Program-made: the position numbers and the translations under genes
Assembly: GCA_018221025.1 (NCBI GenBank)
Contig: JAAOXX010000062.1
Coordinates: forward strand, 1 to 6,401
Reading direction: 5' to 3'
DNA from: Candidatus Altarchaeota archaeon
GTDB lineage: Archaea > SpSt-1190
Length of the DNA: 6,401 bases
The notes under the pieces: generated by a model
Database searches by the model: none
The model's input: only the letters and a program-made list of their open reading frames with translations
What the model was told of the DNA's origin: nothing
Part shown: positions 1 through 4,180 of the stretch, in pieces
How positions within the stretch are numbered: the first letter of the stretch is position 1
Layout: each line of letters begins with the position of its first letter

Positions 1-77
1 ATTTCGTTGCTGGCGCACCCAGCGAGTAAAATAATTCCAATTAATGCAACTAAAGGTTTGAATTCACCATTAAACAT
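1..77 (-). CDS. N-terminus of a putative lipoprotein (runs off the left edge)
   Basis: Only the first 25 codons are visible. Reading from the ATG at 77 the product begins MFNGEFKPLVALIGIILLAG followed by Cys21, Ala, Ser, Asn, Glu. This is a short charged n-region with Lys7, a hydrophobic core at residues 8-18 and an L-A-G-C lipobox. The pattern predicts secretion and lipid attachment at Cys21, so the mature protein would sit on the outer face of the membrane. An in-frame ATG at 92 would add five residues. I prefer 77 because a TTTAA box near 101-105 lies about 25 nt upstream, the spacing seen at other starts here. The gene is divergent from the one beginning at 160. The mature domain is outside the window, so its function (for example solute binding) cannot be told. 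Confidence 0.6.
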   Translation of the reverse strand, partial: MFNGEFKPLVALIGIILLAGCASNE

Positions 78-100
78 ATTCAAACTACGCATTTTTAGAC

Positions 101-107
101 TTAAACC
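101..107 (-). promoter_or_regulatory. TATA-like box of the putative lipoprotein gene
   Basis: Read on the minus strand this is GGTTTAA, about 25 nt before the ATG at 77. The spacing fits a leaderless archaeal transcript. The match to a TATA box is modest. Confidence 0.3.
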
Positions 108-114
108 ATTTCTT

Positions 115-130
115 GTTACTCATAAGTAAC
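115..130. promoter_or_regulatory. Inverted repeat in the divergent promoter region
   Basis: GTTACT, a 4-nt spacer (CATA), then AGTAAC form a perfect 6-bp dyad. It ends 1 nt before the TATATAA box of the plus-strand gene, where archaeal BRE/TFB contacts are made, and sits between two divergent genes. That placement suits an operator, but a dyad this short can occur by chance. Confidence 0.35.
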
Positions 131-131
131 G

Positions 132-138
132 TATATAA
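132..138 (+). promoter_or_regulatory. TATA box of the 157-residue hypothetical gene
   Basis: TATATAA is a strong archaeal TATA match. Its centre lies 25 nt before the ATG at 160, so transcription should begin at or next to that ATG. This argues against the GTG at 139, which abuts the box. Confidence 0.6.
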
Positions 139-159
139 GTGGACAAACAAATCGAATTC

Positions 160-633
160 ATGGAAGGTAGTAAGTCTGAAGTTGCGGTTCACGATAGTCC
201 TAAGTATAGGGGAAAGGTTTCAGTACTAGGGTGTTCTGTTGAAGAATTATTCAAAAGCGCCTCAGAAAGAAAATTAGAGCTTACAAACAACGTCTCGTTC
301 TACCTATTGGAAAACGCAGATAAATCGATTGGTTATTGTATTTGGGAGATTGATCCTGAATTAAGTATTGCAGATGCATACACTAAGGGTACTTCGGTAT
401 TCATTGTTGAAAATAAAACATATTGGGCGCTTAAAGATAATTCAAGTAAAATTATTGATACAATGGGAAGTAAACCAGTAATTGTATACAAAAATCCTTC
501 AGAAAAACGCAAAGGAATAGTCATCGATATTTTCAAAAACAATGAAAGTATTATTGATGAACTAAGCTTTACAGAAATGAAAATTCAAAACGTACTTGAT
601 AGTGCATTTATGTATGCAATTTCATCAAATTAA
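160..633 (+). CDS. Hypothetical protein, 157 residues
   Basis: I do not recognise this protein. It is a soluble, mildly acidic product of mixed charge, with no signal peptide, membrane segment or obvious catalytic motif. The first 12 or so residues (MEGSKSEVAVHD) look disordered. The rest alternates short hydrophobic strands (SFYLLE, SVFIVE, KPVIVYK, GIVIDIF) with charged turns, suggesting an alpha/beta or mainly beta fold, and ends in a helix-like segment. The ATG at 160 is chosen over an in-frame GTG at 139 because TATATAA at 132-138 would place the transcription start at 160, and no ribosome binding site precedes either codon. It is divergent from the lipoprotein stub and convergent with the minus-strand gene ending at 680. 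Confidence 0.7.
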   Translation: MEGSKSEVAVHDSPKYRGKVSVLGCSVEELFKSASERKLELTNNVSFYLLENADKSIGYCIWEIDPELSIADAYTKGTSVFIVENKTYWALKDNSSKIIDTMGSKPVIVYKNPSEKRKGIVIDIFKNNESIIDELSFTEMKIQNVLDSAFMYAISSN

Positions 634-679
634 GTATATTTTAAGCGATTTGTATAAAACTGCTGAGTTTTCAAACTGA

Positions 680-1135
680 TTATTTTCCAAGCTCAGTTAT
701 ACTGCAGTAAGTTGAACCCTTCATACAGTTTTTTGCTACTTCTGAAAGTTTGTATATTCCTATGTCGTTGAAGTATCCATTACCATATGAGATGAGTTCC
801 TTAATGGTTTCATTATCACCATTCACAATTCTTTCGTAGAATGCAAGAGTTCTATCATACATTGGAGGAGAATCAGTTTTATGTACATCCAACTTGTATA
901 TGCGTTGCAGTTCCAAAAGTGTACTCATAACTTGTCCATTTGTCATGGGTGCTGCAGTTGGTTCAGTTGATTGATAACCTCGTTCTCCGCTAAAAAACCT
1001 ATCGAGTTTTCTCACGCCTTCAATAAAATGGCCAGTAATTGCTGTTTGTTTACCCATTATAGGGTCACTATCAAACTCAACCCAATCATCTTTTGGTTCA
1101 TTAAAATATACCATCCCATCAATTTGCTCTGACAT
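680..1135 (-). CDS. Hypothetical protein, 151 residues (paralogue A)
   Basis: This is an unrecognised acidic, soluble protein. It is paralogous along its whole length to the next minus-strand gene (1233-1709): both start MSEQID and share the YF..PK..W..FD.DP..G segment, LD.FF.G, TEPT, the GQV.STLL..QRI block, ETLKEL or ETIKEL, YG.G.F, and the C-terminal STY.SITE. I estimate roughly 40-45% identity by eye. There is no signal peptide, membrane helix or known catalytic motif. The ATG at 1135 is the only sensible start, lies 20 nt from a conserved upstream element and has no ribosome binding site, so the mRNA is probably leaderless. The stop is 46 nt from the stop of the convergent gene ending at 633. 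Role unknown. Confidence 0.75.
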   Translation of the reverse strand: MSEQIDGMVYFNEPKDDWVEFDSDPIMGKQTAITGHFIEGVRKLDRFFSGERGYQSTEPTAAPMTNGQVMSTLLELQRIYKLDVHKTDSPPMYDRTLAFYERIVNGDNETIKELISYGNGYFNDIGIYKLSEVAKNCMKGSTYCSITELGK

Positions 1136-1154
1136 AAAAAATGAAGGAAAGGGA

Positions 1155-1190
1155 AATTATAGGTTTTTTGTCACTAAATCAAAAAAAACA
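1155..1190 (-). promoter_or_regulatory. Conserved 36-bp promoter element of paralogue A
   Basis: This stretch matches 1729-1764 at 34 of 36 positions with no gaps, and both copies end exactly 20 nt before their ATG. On the minus strand it holds, in order, a T-run, GATTTAGTGACA, an A-rich BRE-like stretch and CTATAATT as the TATA-like box, centred about 24 nt before the start codon. The conserved part upstream of the BRE could bind a regulator common to both genes. Confidence 0.55.
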
Positions 1191-1232
1191 CAAAGGTTAT
1201 AGAGGGGATTTGAGTCGCATTGAAAAAATAAT

Positions 1233-1709
1233 CTAAAGTTTACACGTAATCCCTAAAGATACGTCAATCTCAGTTATACTGTTGTAAGTTGAGTCTTTCA
1301 TATAGTTCTTCGCCAGTTCCATAATTTTCCACGTACTGGTACCATCAAAGCTACCATCACCATACAACAAAAGTTCCTTAAGAGTTTCATCTTCACCTTG
1401 CATAATCATTTCATAGTGTTTTGGGTCTCTGTATGCCTGAGATGGTGCATTTTCAATTGTTTCTTGTTTAACTATACGTTGCATTCTCAAGAGGGTACTA
1501 AAAACTTGTCCGGCCGTCATAAGAGATTCAGTTGGTTCAGTATAACCTGAAGTCCTCGCACCATTAAAAAATGAGTCAAGCAAATTTAGGTCATTTTCAA
1601 AACACTCATCAAAAAAGCGAGGTCTACCAAATACAGGGTCTTCATCAAACACGCCCCACTTACCTTTGGGTTTATGAAAATATGTCATTTCATCAATTTG
1701 CTCGGACAT
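1233..1709 (-). CDS. Hypothetical protein, 158 residues (paralogue B)
   Basis: This is the tandem paralogue of the gene at 680-1135, in the same orientation with 97 bp between its stop and that gene's ATG. The central GQVFSTLLRMQRI block is predicted helical, and the tail STYNSITE matches STYCSITE of the partner. It carries an extra C-terminal stretch (DVSLGITCKL) that the partner lacks. No domain is recognised, and no membrane or signal segment is present. A TTG at 1718 would add three residues, but the ATG at 1709 aligns with the partner's start and keeps the same 20-nt distance to the shared upstream element, so it is preferred. Each copy has its own promoter, so they are probably transcribed separately. 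Role unknown. Confidence 0.75.
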   Translation of the reverse strand: MSEQIDEMTYFHKPKGKWGVFDEDPVFGRPRFFDECFENDLNLLDSFFNGARTSGYTEPTESLMTAGQVFSTLLRMQRIVKQETIENAPSQAYRDPKHYEMIMQGEDETLKELLLYGDGSFDGTSTWKIMELAKNYMKDSTYNSITEIDVSLGITCKL

Positions 1710-1728
1710 GAAAAACAATGGAAAGATG

Positions 1729-1764
1729 AATTATAGTTTTTCTGTCACTAAATCAAAAAAAACA
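1729..1764 (-). promoter_or_regulatory. Conserved 36-bp promoter element of paralogue B
   Basis: This is the second copy of the element at 1155-1190, with two substitutions and the same distance to the start codon. The CTATAATT box occupies 1729-1736. Similarity falls away sharply upstream of 1764, so the element has a defined edge. Confidence 0.55.
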
Positions 1765-1785
1765 GTTGTTGATAAATTAAAGGTA

Positions 1786-1804
1786 AGGGTGCCGTAGGCA
1801 CCCT
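1786..1804. other. GC-rich hairpin downstream of tRNA-Gly
   Basis: AGGGTGCC, loop GTA, then GGCACCCT form a perfect 8-bp stem in AT-rich surroundings. On the tRNA strand it lies about 30 nt past the tRNA 3' end and is followed by TTACCTTTAATTT. It may stop or protect the tRNA precursor transcript. The weak T-run makes it a poor classical terminator. Confidence 0.3.
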
Positions 1805-1832
1805 ACTGCGGCGTGAACTGACGCAACGGTTC

Positions 1833-1906
1833 TGCGACCGGCGGGATTTGAACCCGCGTTACCAGCTTGGGAAGCTGGAGTCCTAGCCAGACTGAACGAC
1901 GGACGC
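1833..1906 (-). tRNA. tRNA-Gly (anticodon CCC)
   Basis: This is a complete 74-nt cloverleaf without an intron. The acceptor arm is GCGTCCG with CGGTCGC, 6 of 7 pairs, leaving U4-U69 unpaired. The D stem is GTTC/GGAC with GG in the D loop. The anticodon stem is CCAGC/GCTGG with loop TTCCCAA, which gives anticodon CCC (plus-strand 1869-1871) and the usual U33. The variable loop is 4 nt, and the T arm is GCGGG-TTCAAAT-CCCGC. The discriminator is A73. CCA is not encoded (GAAC follows), so it must be added after transcription. The tRNA reads GGG glycine codons. A TATA-like TTTTTAGA near 1929-1936 lies about 26 nt upstream. Confidence 0.93.
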
Positions 1907-1909
1907 AAC
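1892..1909 (-). repeat. 18-bp direct repeat, copy within the tRNA-Gly 5' end
   Basis: The plus-strand text CTGAACGACGGACGCAAC occurs here and again at 1944-1961. This copy covers the first 15 nt of the tRNA plus 3 nt of leader. A degenerate third version (TGAAC...GACGCAAC with an internal deletion) lies at 1814-1827 on the other side of the tRNA. Confidence 0.8.
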
Positions 1910-1921
1910 ATTAATTTTGGT

Positions 1922-1942
1922 GAAGCTTTTCTAAAAAGCTTC
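1922..1942 (-). promoter_or_regulatory. Palindromic promoter of tRNA-Gly
   Basis: GAAGCTTTT, loop CTA, AAAAGCTTC form a perfect 9-bp inverted repeat. Its centre reads TTTTTAGA on the minus strand and lies about 26 nt upstream of tRNA nucleotide 1, the expected place for the TATA box. The dyad may be accidental, an operator, or part of whatever inserted between the two 18-bp repeats. Confidence 0.4.
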
Positions 1943-1943
1943 G

Positions 1944-1961
1944 CTGAACGACGGACGCAAC
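1944..1961 (-). repeat. 18-bp direct repeat, outer copy of the tRNA-Gly 5' end
   Basis: This is an exact copy of 1892-1909 with a 34-nt gap between the two. It lies beyond the tRNA promoter and is not followed by the rest of a tRNA, so it is a fragment and not a second gene. Confidence 0.8.
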
Positions 1962-1980
1962 TCGTTTCTTTATTGTAATT

Positions 1981-1988
1981 ATTTTTAA
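1981..1988 (+). promoter_or_regulatory. TATA-like box of the first HAD gene
   Basis: ATTTTTAA is centred about 25 nt before the GTG at 2010 and only about 7 nt before the in-frame ATG at 1992. It supports the later start with a leaderless mRNA. Confidence 0.4.
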
Positions 1989-2009
1989 GGTATGTTGTCA
2001 AACATCTTT

Positions 2010-2672
2010 GTGATTCAGGTATTATTTGATATTGATGGTACTTTACTCGATGTATTTGGTGCTCACACAGATTCGTATGTCAAAACGCTAAAGGACAAGT
2101 TTGGAGTAGATATTGATAGAGACCTAATAGAATCAATTTATGGCAGGCCGGAGAGCGATTGTTATAGAGTTCCACTAAAGTCCTTTGGAATCACAATAGG
2201 AGACAAGAAAATCAAAGAATTAATGGATTATAGAGCAGGTATATTTTTGGATTTCGTTAAACAGGGAATAAAAGAATTCGTTTTTGATGGTGTTTTTGAG
2301 ACACTTGATTATTTACAAAGTAAGAATGTGAAGATGGCGTTTATATCCGGAAACTCGAGGCAGGTCGGGGAAGCATTACTCAAGTATTCAGGTCTTAGAA
2401 AATATTCAAAAACTGATGTTTTCGGCGGAGACCTTCTGCCAGGGGAACCAAGGTCAAGAATGATAGAGCTTGCAAAAGAAAAGGCAGGTTTTTCCGGTGA
2501 CGTCTACGTAGTCGGAGATTCAATTCACGATATGATAGCTGCAAAAGAAACGAACAGTATTGGGATTGGAATTGATTTGTTTAAATCAACAAAAGAAGAA
2601 TTAATTGAAAACGGTTCAGATTACACTTTTAGTAATTGGAAAGAGCTACACAGATTTTTTATTGAACTTTAA
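2010..2672 (+). CDS. HAD-superfamily hydrolase, phosphoglycolate phosphatase-like
   Basis: This is a 220-residue haloacid dehalogenase-like phosphatase. From the GTG at 2010, motif I is DIDGTLLD with nucleophile Asp7 and acid/base Asp9. A helical cap follows at about 15-90. Motif II is FISGNSR (Ser113), and motif IV is VVGDSIHD with magnesium ligands near Asp170 and Asp174. Motif III is not obvious; an Arg in GEPRSR may stand in for the usual Lys. Such enzymes hydrolyse small phosphorylated metabolites, and the substrate cannot be told here. An in-frame ATG at 1992 would add six residues, but motif I normally sits within a few residues of the start and the TATA-like box fits 2010. The 3' end overlaps the convergent HAD gene by 27 bp. 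Confidence 0.85.
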   Translation: MIQVLFDIDGTLLDVFGAHTDSYVKTLKDKFGVDIDRDLIESIYGRPESDCYRVPLKSFGITIGDKKIKELMDYRAGIFLDFVKQGIKEFVFDGVFETLDYLQSKNVKMAFISGNSRQVGEALLKYSGLRKYSKTDVFGGDLLPGEPRSRMIELAKEKAGFSGDVYVVGDSIHDMIAAKETNSIGIGIDLFKSTKEELIENGSDYTFSNWKELHRFFIEL

Positions 2673-3260
2673 GTCTTTCAAGTCACTTAGTCTTTTAATT
2701 ACTAAGTCAACGCCCTCAAAGTCAGCAACAGTTCTTGTTTCTAAGACTTTCAACGCAGTAATTCCAAAGCCTGCTTTTTTTGCTGCTGCGAGATTGGCAA
2801 GACCATCATCAACAATAACAACTCGGCTCAAATCATATTTTTTAGAAAGTTCTTTTGCAACAAACACCATTCCTTCTGGTTTTTTTGTTTTCATTTCAGA
2901 AGTAATGAAACATCTCTTGATTTTATTACTAACACCAAGTGCATCCAAAATATCTCTTGCCTTCGAGTAAAAATGTGTGTATATGTAAATGGGCTCACTA
3001 AATTCAAAAAAATCCTTGTCAAATGAATTCACACACATCTGAATGCATTGAGCCAGCGCATCTTCATAATTAACTCCAAACTTCTTCAAAATATTGGAAA
3101 AATCAAGCTCTGTAGCCTTACCAACACATAAATCATGATAAACCAGTTTAATCTCTGCATATTCTGAGGTATTCCGTTTAAACTGTGGTAAAAATCCTTT
3201 TTTGATAACGTGACCCTCATCTAAAATTCCACCAAACATGTCAAGTACAAGTGCATCCAT
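2646..3260 (-). CDS. HAD-superfamily protein with atypical motif I (D-x-F)
   Basis: This 204-residue HAD-like protein is not a close copy of its neighbour. Motif I is LDMFGGIL: the nucleophile Asp7 is kept, but the second Asp, the general acid/base of HAD phosphatases, is Phe9. A helical cap spans about 15-95. Motif II is FITSEM (Thr120), motif III KTKKPEG (Lys126/127) and motif IV VVIVDDGLANL (Asp151, Asp152). HAD enzymes without the second Asp include haloacid dehalogenases (D-x-Y) and phosphonatases, and some are inactive. The protein may therefore not be a phosphatase, and its substrate is unknown. The ATG at 3260 is preceded by a TATA-like box about 24 nt upstream and no ribosome binding site. 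Its end overlaps the plus-strand HAD gene by 27 bp. Confidence 0.82.
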   Translation of the reverse strand: MDALVLDMFGGILDEGHVIKKGFLPQFKRNTSEYAEIKLVYHDLCVGKATELDFSNILKKFGVNYEDALAQCIQMCVNSFDKDFFEFSEPIYIYTHFYSKARDILDALGVSNKIKRCFITSEMKTKKPEGMVFVAKELSKKYDLSRVVIVDDGLANLAAAKKAGFGITALKVLETRTVADFEGVDLVIKRLSDLKDLKFNKKSV

Positions 3261-3273
3261 ATATGTTTTGATT

Positions 3274-3292
3274 AACCTTTTTTTAAAAGGTT
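3274..3292 (-). promoter_or_regulatory. Palindromic promoter of the D-x-F HAD gene
   Basis: AACCTTTT, TTT, AAAAGGTT form a perfect 8-bp inverted repeat. On the minus strand its core reads TTTTAAAA at 3288-3281, centred 24-25 nt before the ATG at 3260, as expected for a TATA box. The symmetric flanks could be an operator blocking TBP/TFB. The same bases also serve as the closing stem and T-run of the sRNA immediately upstream. Confidence 0.45.
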
Positions 3293-3363
3293 ATCAGACT
3301 GCCCATCATTCTTCACGCCCCGCGAAGCGGGGTCAGCATTGGAAGTTGTCATCACACAAAACC
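3285..3363 (-). ncRNA. C/D box guide sRNA (candidate, complete)
   Basis: On the minus strand the elements follow in archaeal C/D order. Box C is GTGATGA (3355-3349), then a 12-nt guide (3348-3337). Box D' is CTGA (3336-3333), followed by a 16-nt spacer that folds as CCCCGC-TTC-GCGGGG (3332-3317). Box C' is GTGAAGA (3316-3310), then a second 12-nt guide (3309-3298). Box D is CTGA (3297-3294). GGTT at 3363-3360 can pair with AACC at 3292-3289, and a TTTT run follows. Box C matches RUGAUGA perfectly and C' has one change. Such RNAs assemble with L7Ae, Nop5 and fibrillarin to direct 2'-O-methylation. The N+5 rule predicts methylation of the G in CAUUG-GAAGUUG and of the second C in ACUGC-CCAUCAU. 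Targets are not identified. The RNA ends are approximate. Confidence 0.75.
3318..3332 (-). other. Stable hairpin in the D'-C' spacer of the sRNA
   Basis: CCCCGC and GCGGGG pair over 6 bp around a 3-nt loop. It is one of the most GC-rich spots in the window and fills the D'-C' spacer, which in most archaeal C/D sRNAs is only a few unpaired nucleotides. Confidence 0.7.
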
Positions 3364-3375
3364 AATGGACAATGG

Positions 3376-3382
3376 TTTAAAA
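3376..3382 (+). promoter_or_regulatory. TATA box of the phosphodiesterase-ribosomal protein operon
   Basis: TTTAAAA is centred 24 nt before the ATG at 3403 and 27 nt before the ATG at 3406. No ribosome binding site precedes them, so the first mRNA is probably leaderless. The box is nearly symmetric and could also be read on the minus strand toward the sRNA. Confidence 0.45.
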
Positions 3383-3402
3383 CTCATAACTAAAACAGTA
3401 AC

Positions 3403-3927
3403 ATGATGCTTATTGCTCTCGGAGACACACATATTCCTAATCGTACAGATGCAATTGACCCTCAGATTCTTGAATTTATTGATGAAAAGATGCCGGAGGC
3501 AATTTTATTTACTGGGGACGCAACAGAGTATAGCACATTATTCCTTCTGGAAAAATTAGCTCCAGTCTATGCAGTTCGTGGAAATATGGATAAAGTTGAT
3601 ACACCAAAAATGCAGTCGTTGGAATTTGGAGGGAAAAAAGTTCTCCTTCTTCACGGGAACCAATTTGGCAGAGGAAATTATGATGACCTAATTACATATG
3701 CGAGGGGGCATGAAATATTAGTTTGTGGACACACCCACAAACAAGAACATTTTACAAAGGATGGGGTGCTCGTAGTTAACCCAGGTTCAGCAACAGGGGC
3801 CCCTGGGGCCGTTTCAACAGGGAATAAGACATTCACAACAATTATTATAAACGATGAAGTGGAAGTCGTAGAGTACGTGGTGAAAAAAGATGGCATTCAA
3901 AGCAAAGGGTCCAAGGGCAAGAAGTAG
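3403..3927 (+). CDS. YfcE/MJ0936-type metallophosphoesterase
   Basis: This is a 174-residue cytosolic calcineurin-like phosphodiesterase. The metal-binding motifs appear in order: GDTH (Asp8, His10), GDATE (Asp39), GNMD (Asn61, Asp63), LLHGNQ (His84) and CGHTH (His110, His112), then the family's NPGS at 126-129. MJ0936 and E. coli YfcE, members of this family, cleave model phosphodiesters using Mn or Ni, but their cell substrate is not settled. ATGs at 3403 and 3406 are both possible. The last 38 nt overlap the eL21 gene in another frame, and the basic tail after residue 162 (KDGIQSKGSKGKK) is encoded there. As first gene it ties expression of the downstream ribosomal genes to its own promoter. 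Family assignment is firm; substrate unknown. Confidence 0.9.
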   Translation: MMLIALGDTHIPNRTDAIDPQILEFIDEKMPEAILFTGDATEYSTLFLLEKLAPVYAVRGNMDKVDTPKMQSLEFGGKKVLLLHGNQFGRGNYDDLITYARGHEILVCGHTHKQEHFTKDGVLVVNPGSATGAPGAVSTGNKTFTTIIINDEVEVVEYVVKKDGIQSKGSKGKK

Positions 3928-4180
3928 GCACAAACTGCGAAAAAAGGTTCGCGGCATGCCTAAAGTAAATAGTATGCTGAAGTCCTTTGAGATAGGAGAC
4001 AAGGTCGCAATAGTCATTGAACCGAGTGTCCACACGGGTATGCCTTACCACCGATTCCATGGAAGAGTTGGGTCAGTGGAGAAAAAAAGAGGTGCCTCAT
4101 ACTTGGTAAGAGTAAAGGATGGCGGAAAAACCAAACTCCTGATTAGTCACCCCGTACATTTGAAAAAGGTGATGGGCTAA
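3890..4180 (+). CDS. rpl21e: 50S ribosomal protein eL21
   Basis: This 96-residue protein is full length for archaeal L21e. A basic N-terminal segment (RARSRHKLRKKVRG, 9-22) is followed by an SH3-like barrel. The barrel holds the family signature around SVHTGMPYHRFHGRVG (46-61), where the GMP.HRFHGR core is diagnostic, and ends HPVHLKKV. It binds 23S rRNA in the large subunit. GGTGA at 3879-3883 lies 6 nt before the ATG, inside the phosphodiesterase gene, so translation can start internally on the shared mRNA. The stop TAA shares its last A with the ATG of the next gene (TAATG), which suggests translational coupling. eL21-Rpo4-DUF655 is a recurrent archaeal gene order. Confidence 0.95.
   Translation: MAFKAKGPRARSRHKLRKKVRGMPKVNSMLKSFEIGDKVAIVIEPSVHTGMPYHRFHGRVGSVEKKRGASYLVRVKDGGKTKLLISHPVHLKKVMG

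Noticed and set aside
139..159. GTG start giving a 164-residue form of the first plus-strand gene
   Set aside because: The GTG directly abuts the TATATAA box and would lie upstream of the expected transcription start; ATG 160 fits better.
634..679. Terminator hairpin between the convergent genes ending at 633 and 680
   Set aside because: The gap is only AT-rich; I see no convincing stem or long T-run on either strand.
1710..1718. TTG start adding three residues to paralogue B
   Set aside because: The partner gene has no matching start, and the shared promoter spacing points to the ATG at 1709.
1910..1961. A second, degenerate tRNA upstream of tRNA-Gly; the hairpin can be drawn as an anticodon arm with loop TTTAGAA
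   Set aside because: There is no D stem of proper length and no T arm or matching acceptor 3' strand; the hairpin stem is 9 bp and sits where the promoter should be.
1777..2001. 74-codon minus-strand open frame
   Set aside because: It runs through the tRNA-Gly, the 18-bp repeats and the hairpins and has no protein-like composition or promoter.
2605..2970. 121-codon plus-strand open frame
   Set aside because: It is antisense to the D-x-F HAD gene, whose motifs are clear in its own frame, and it lacks start signals.
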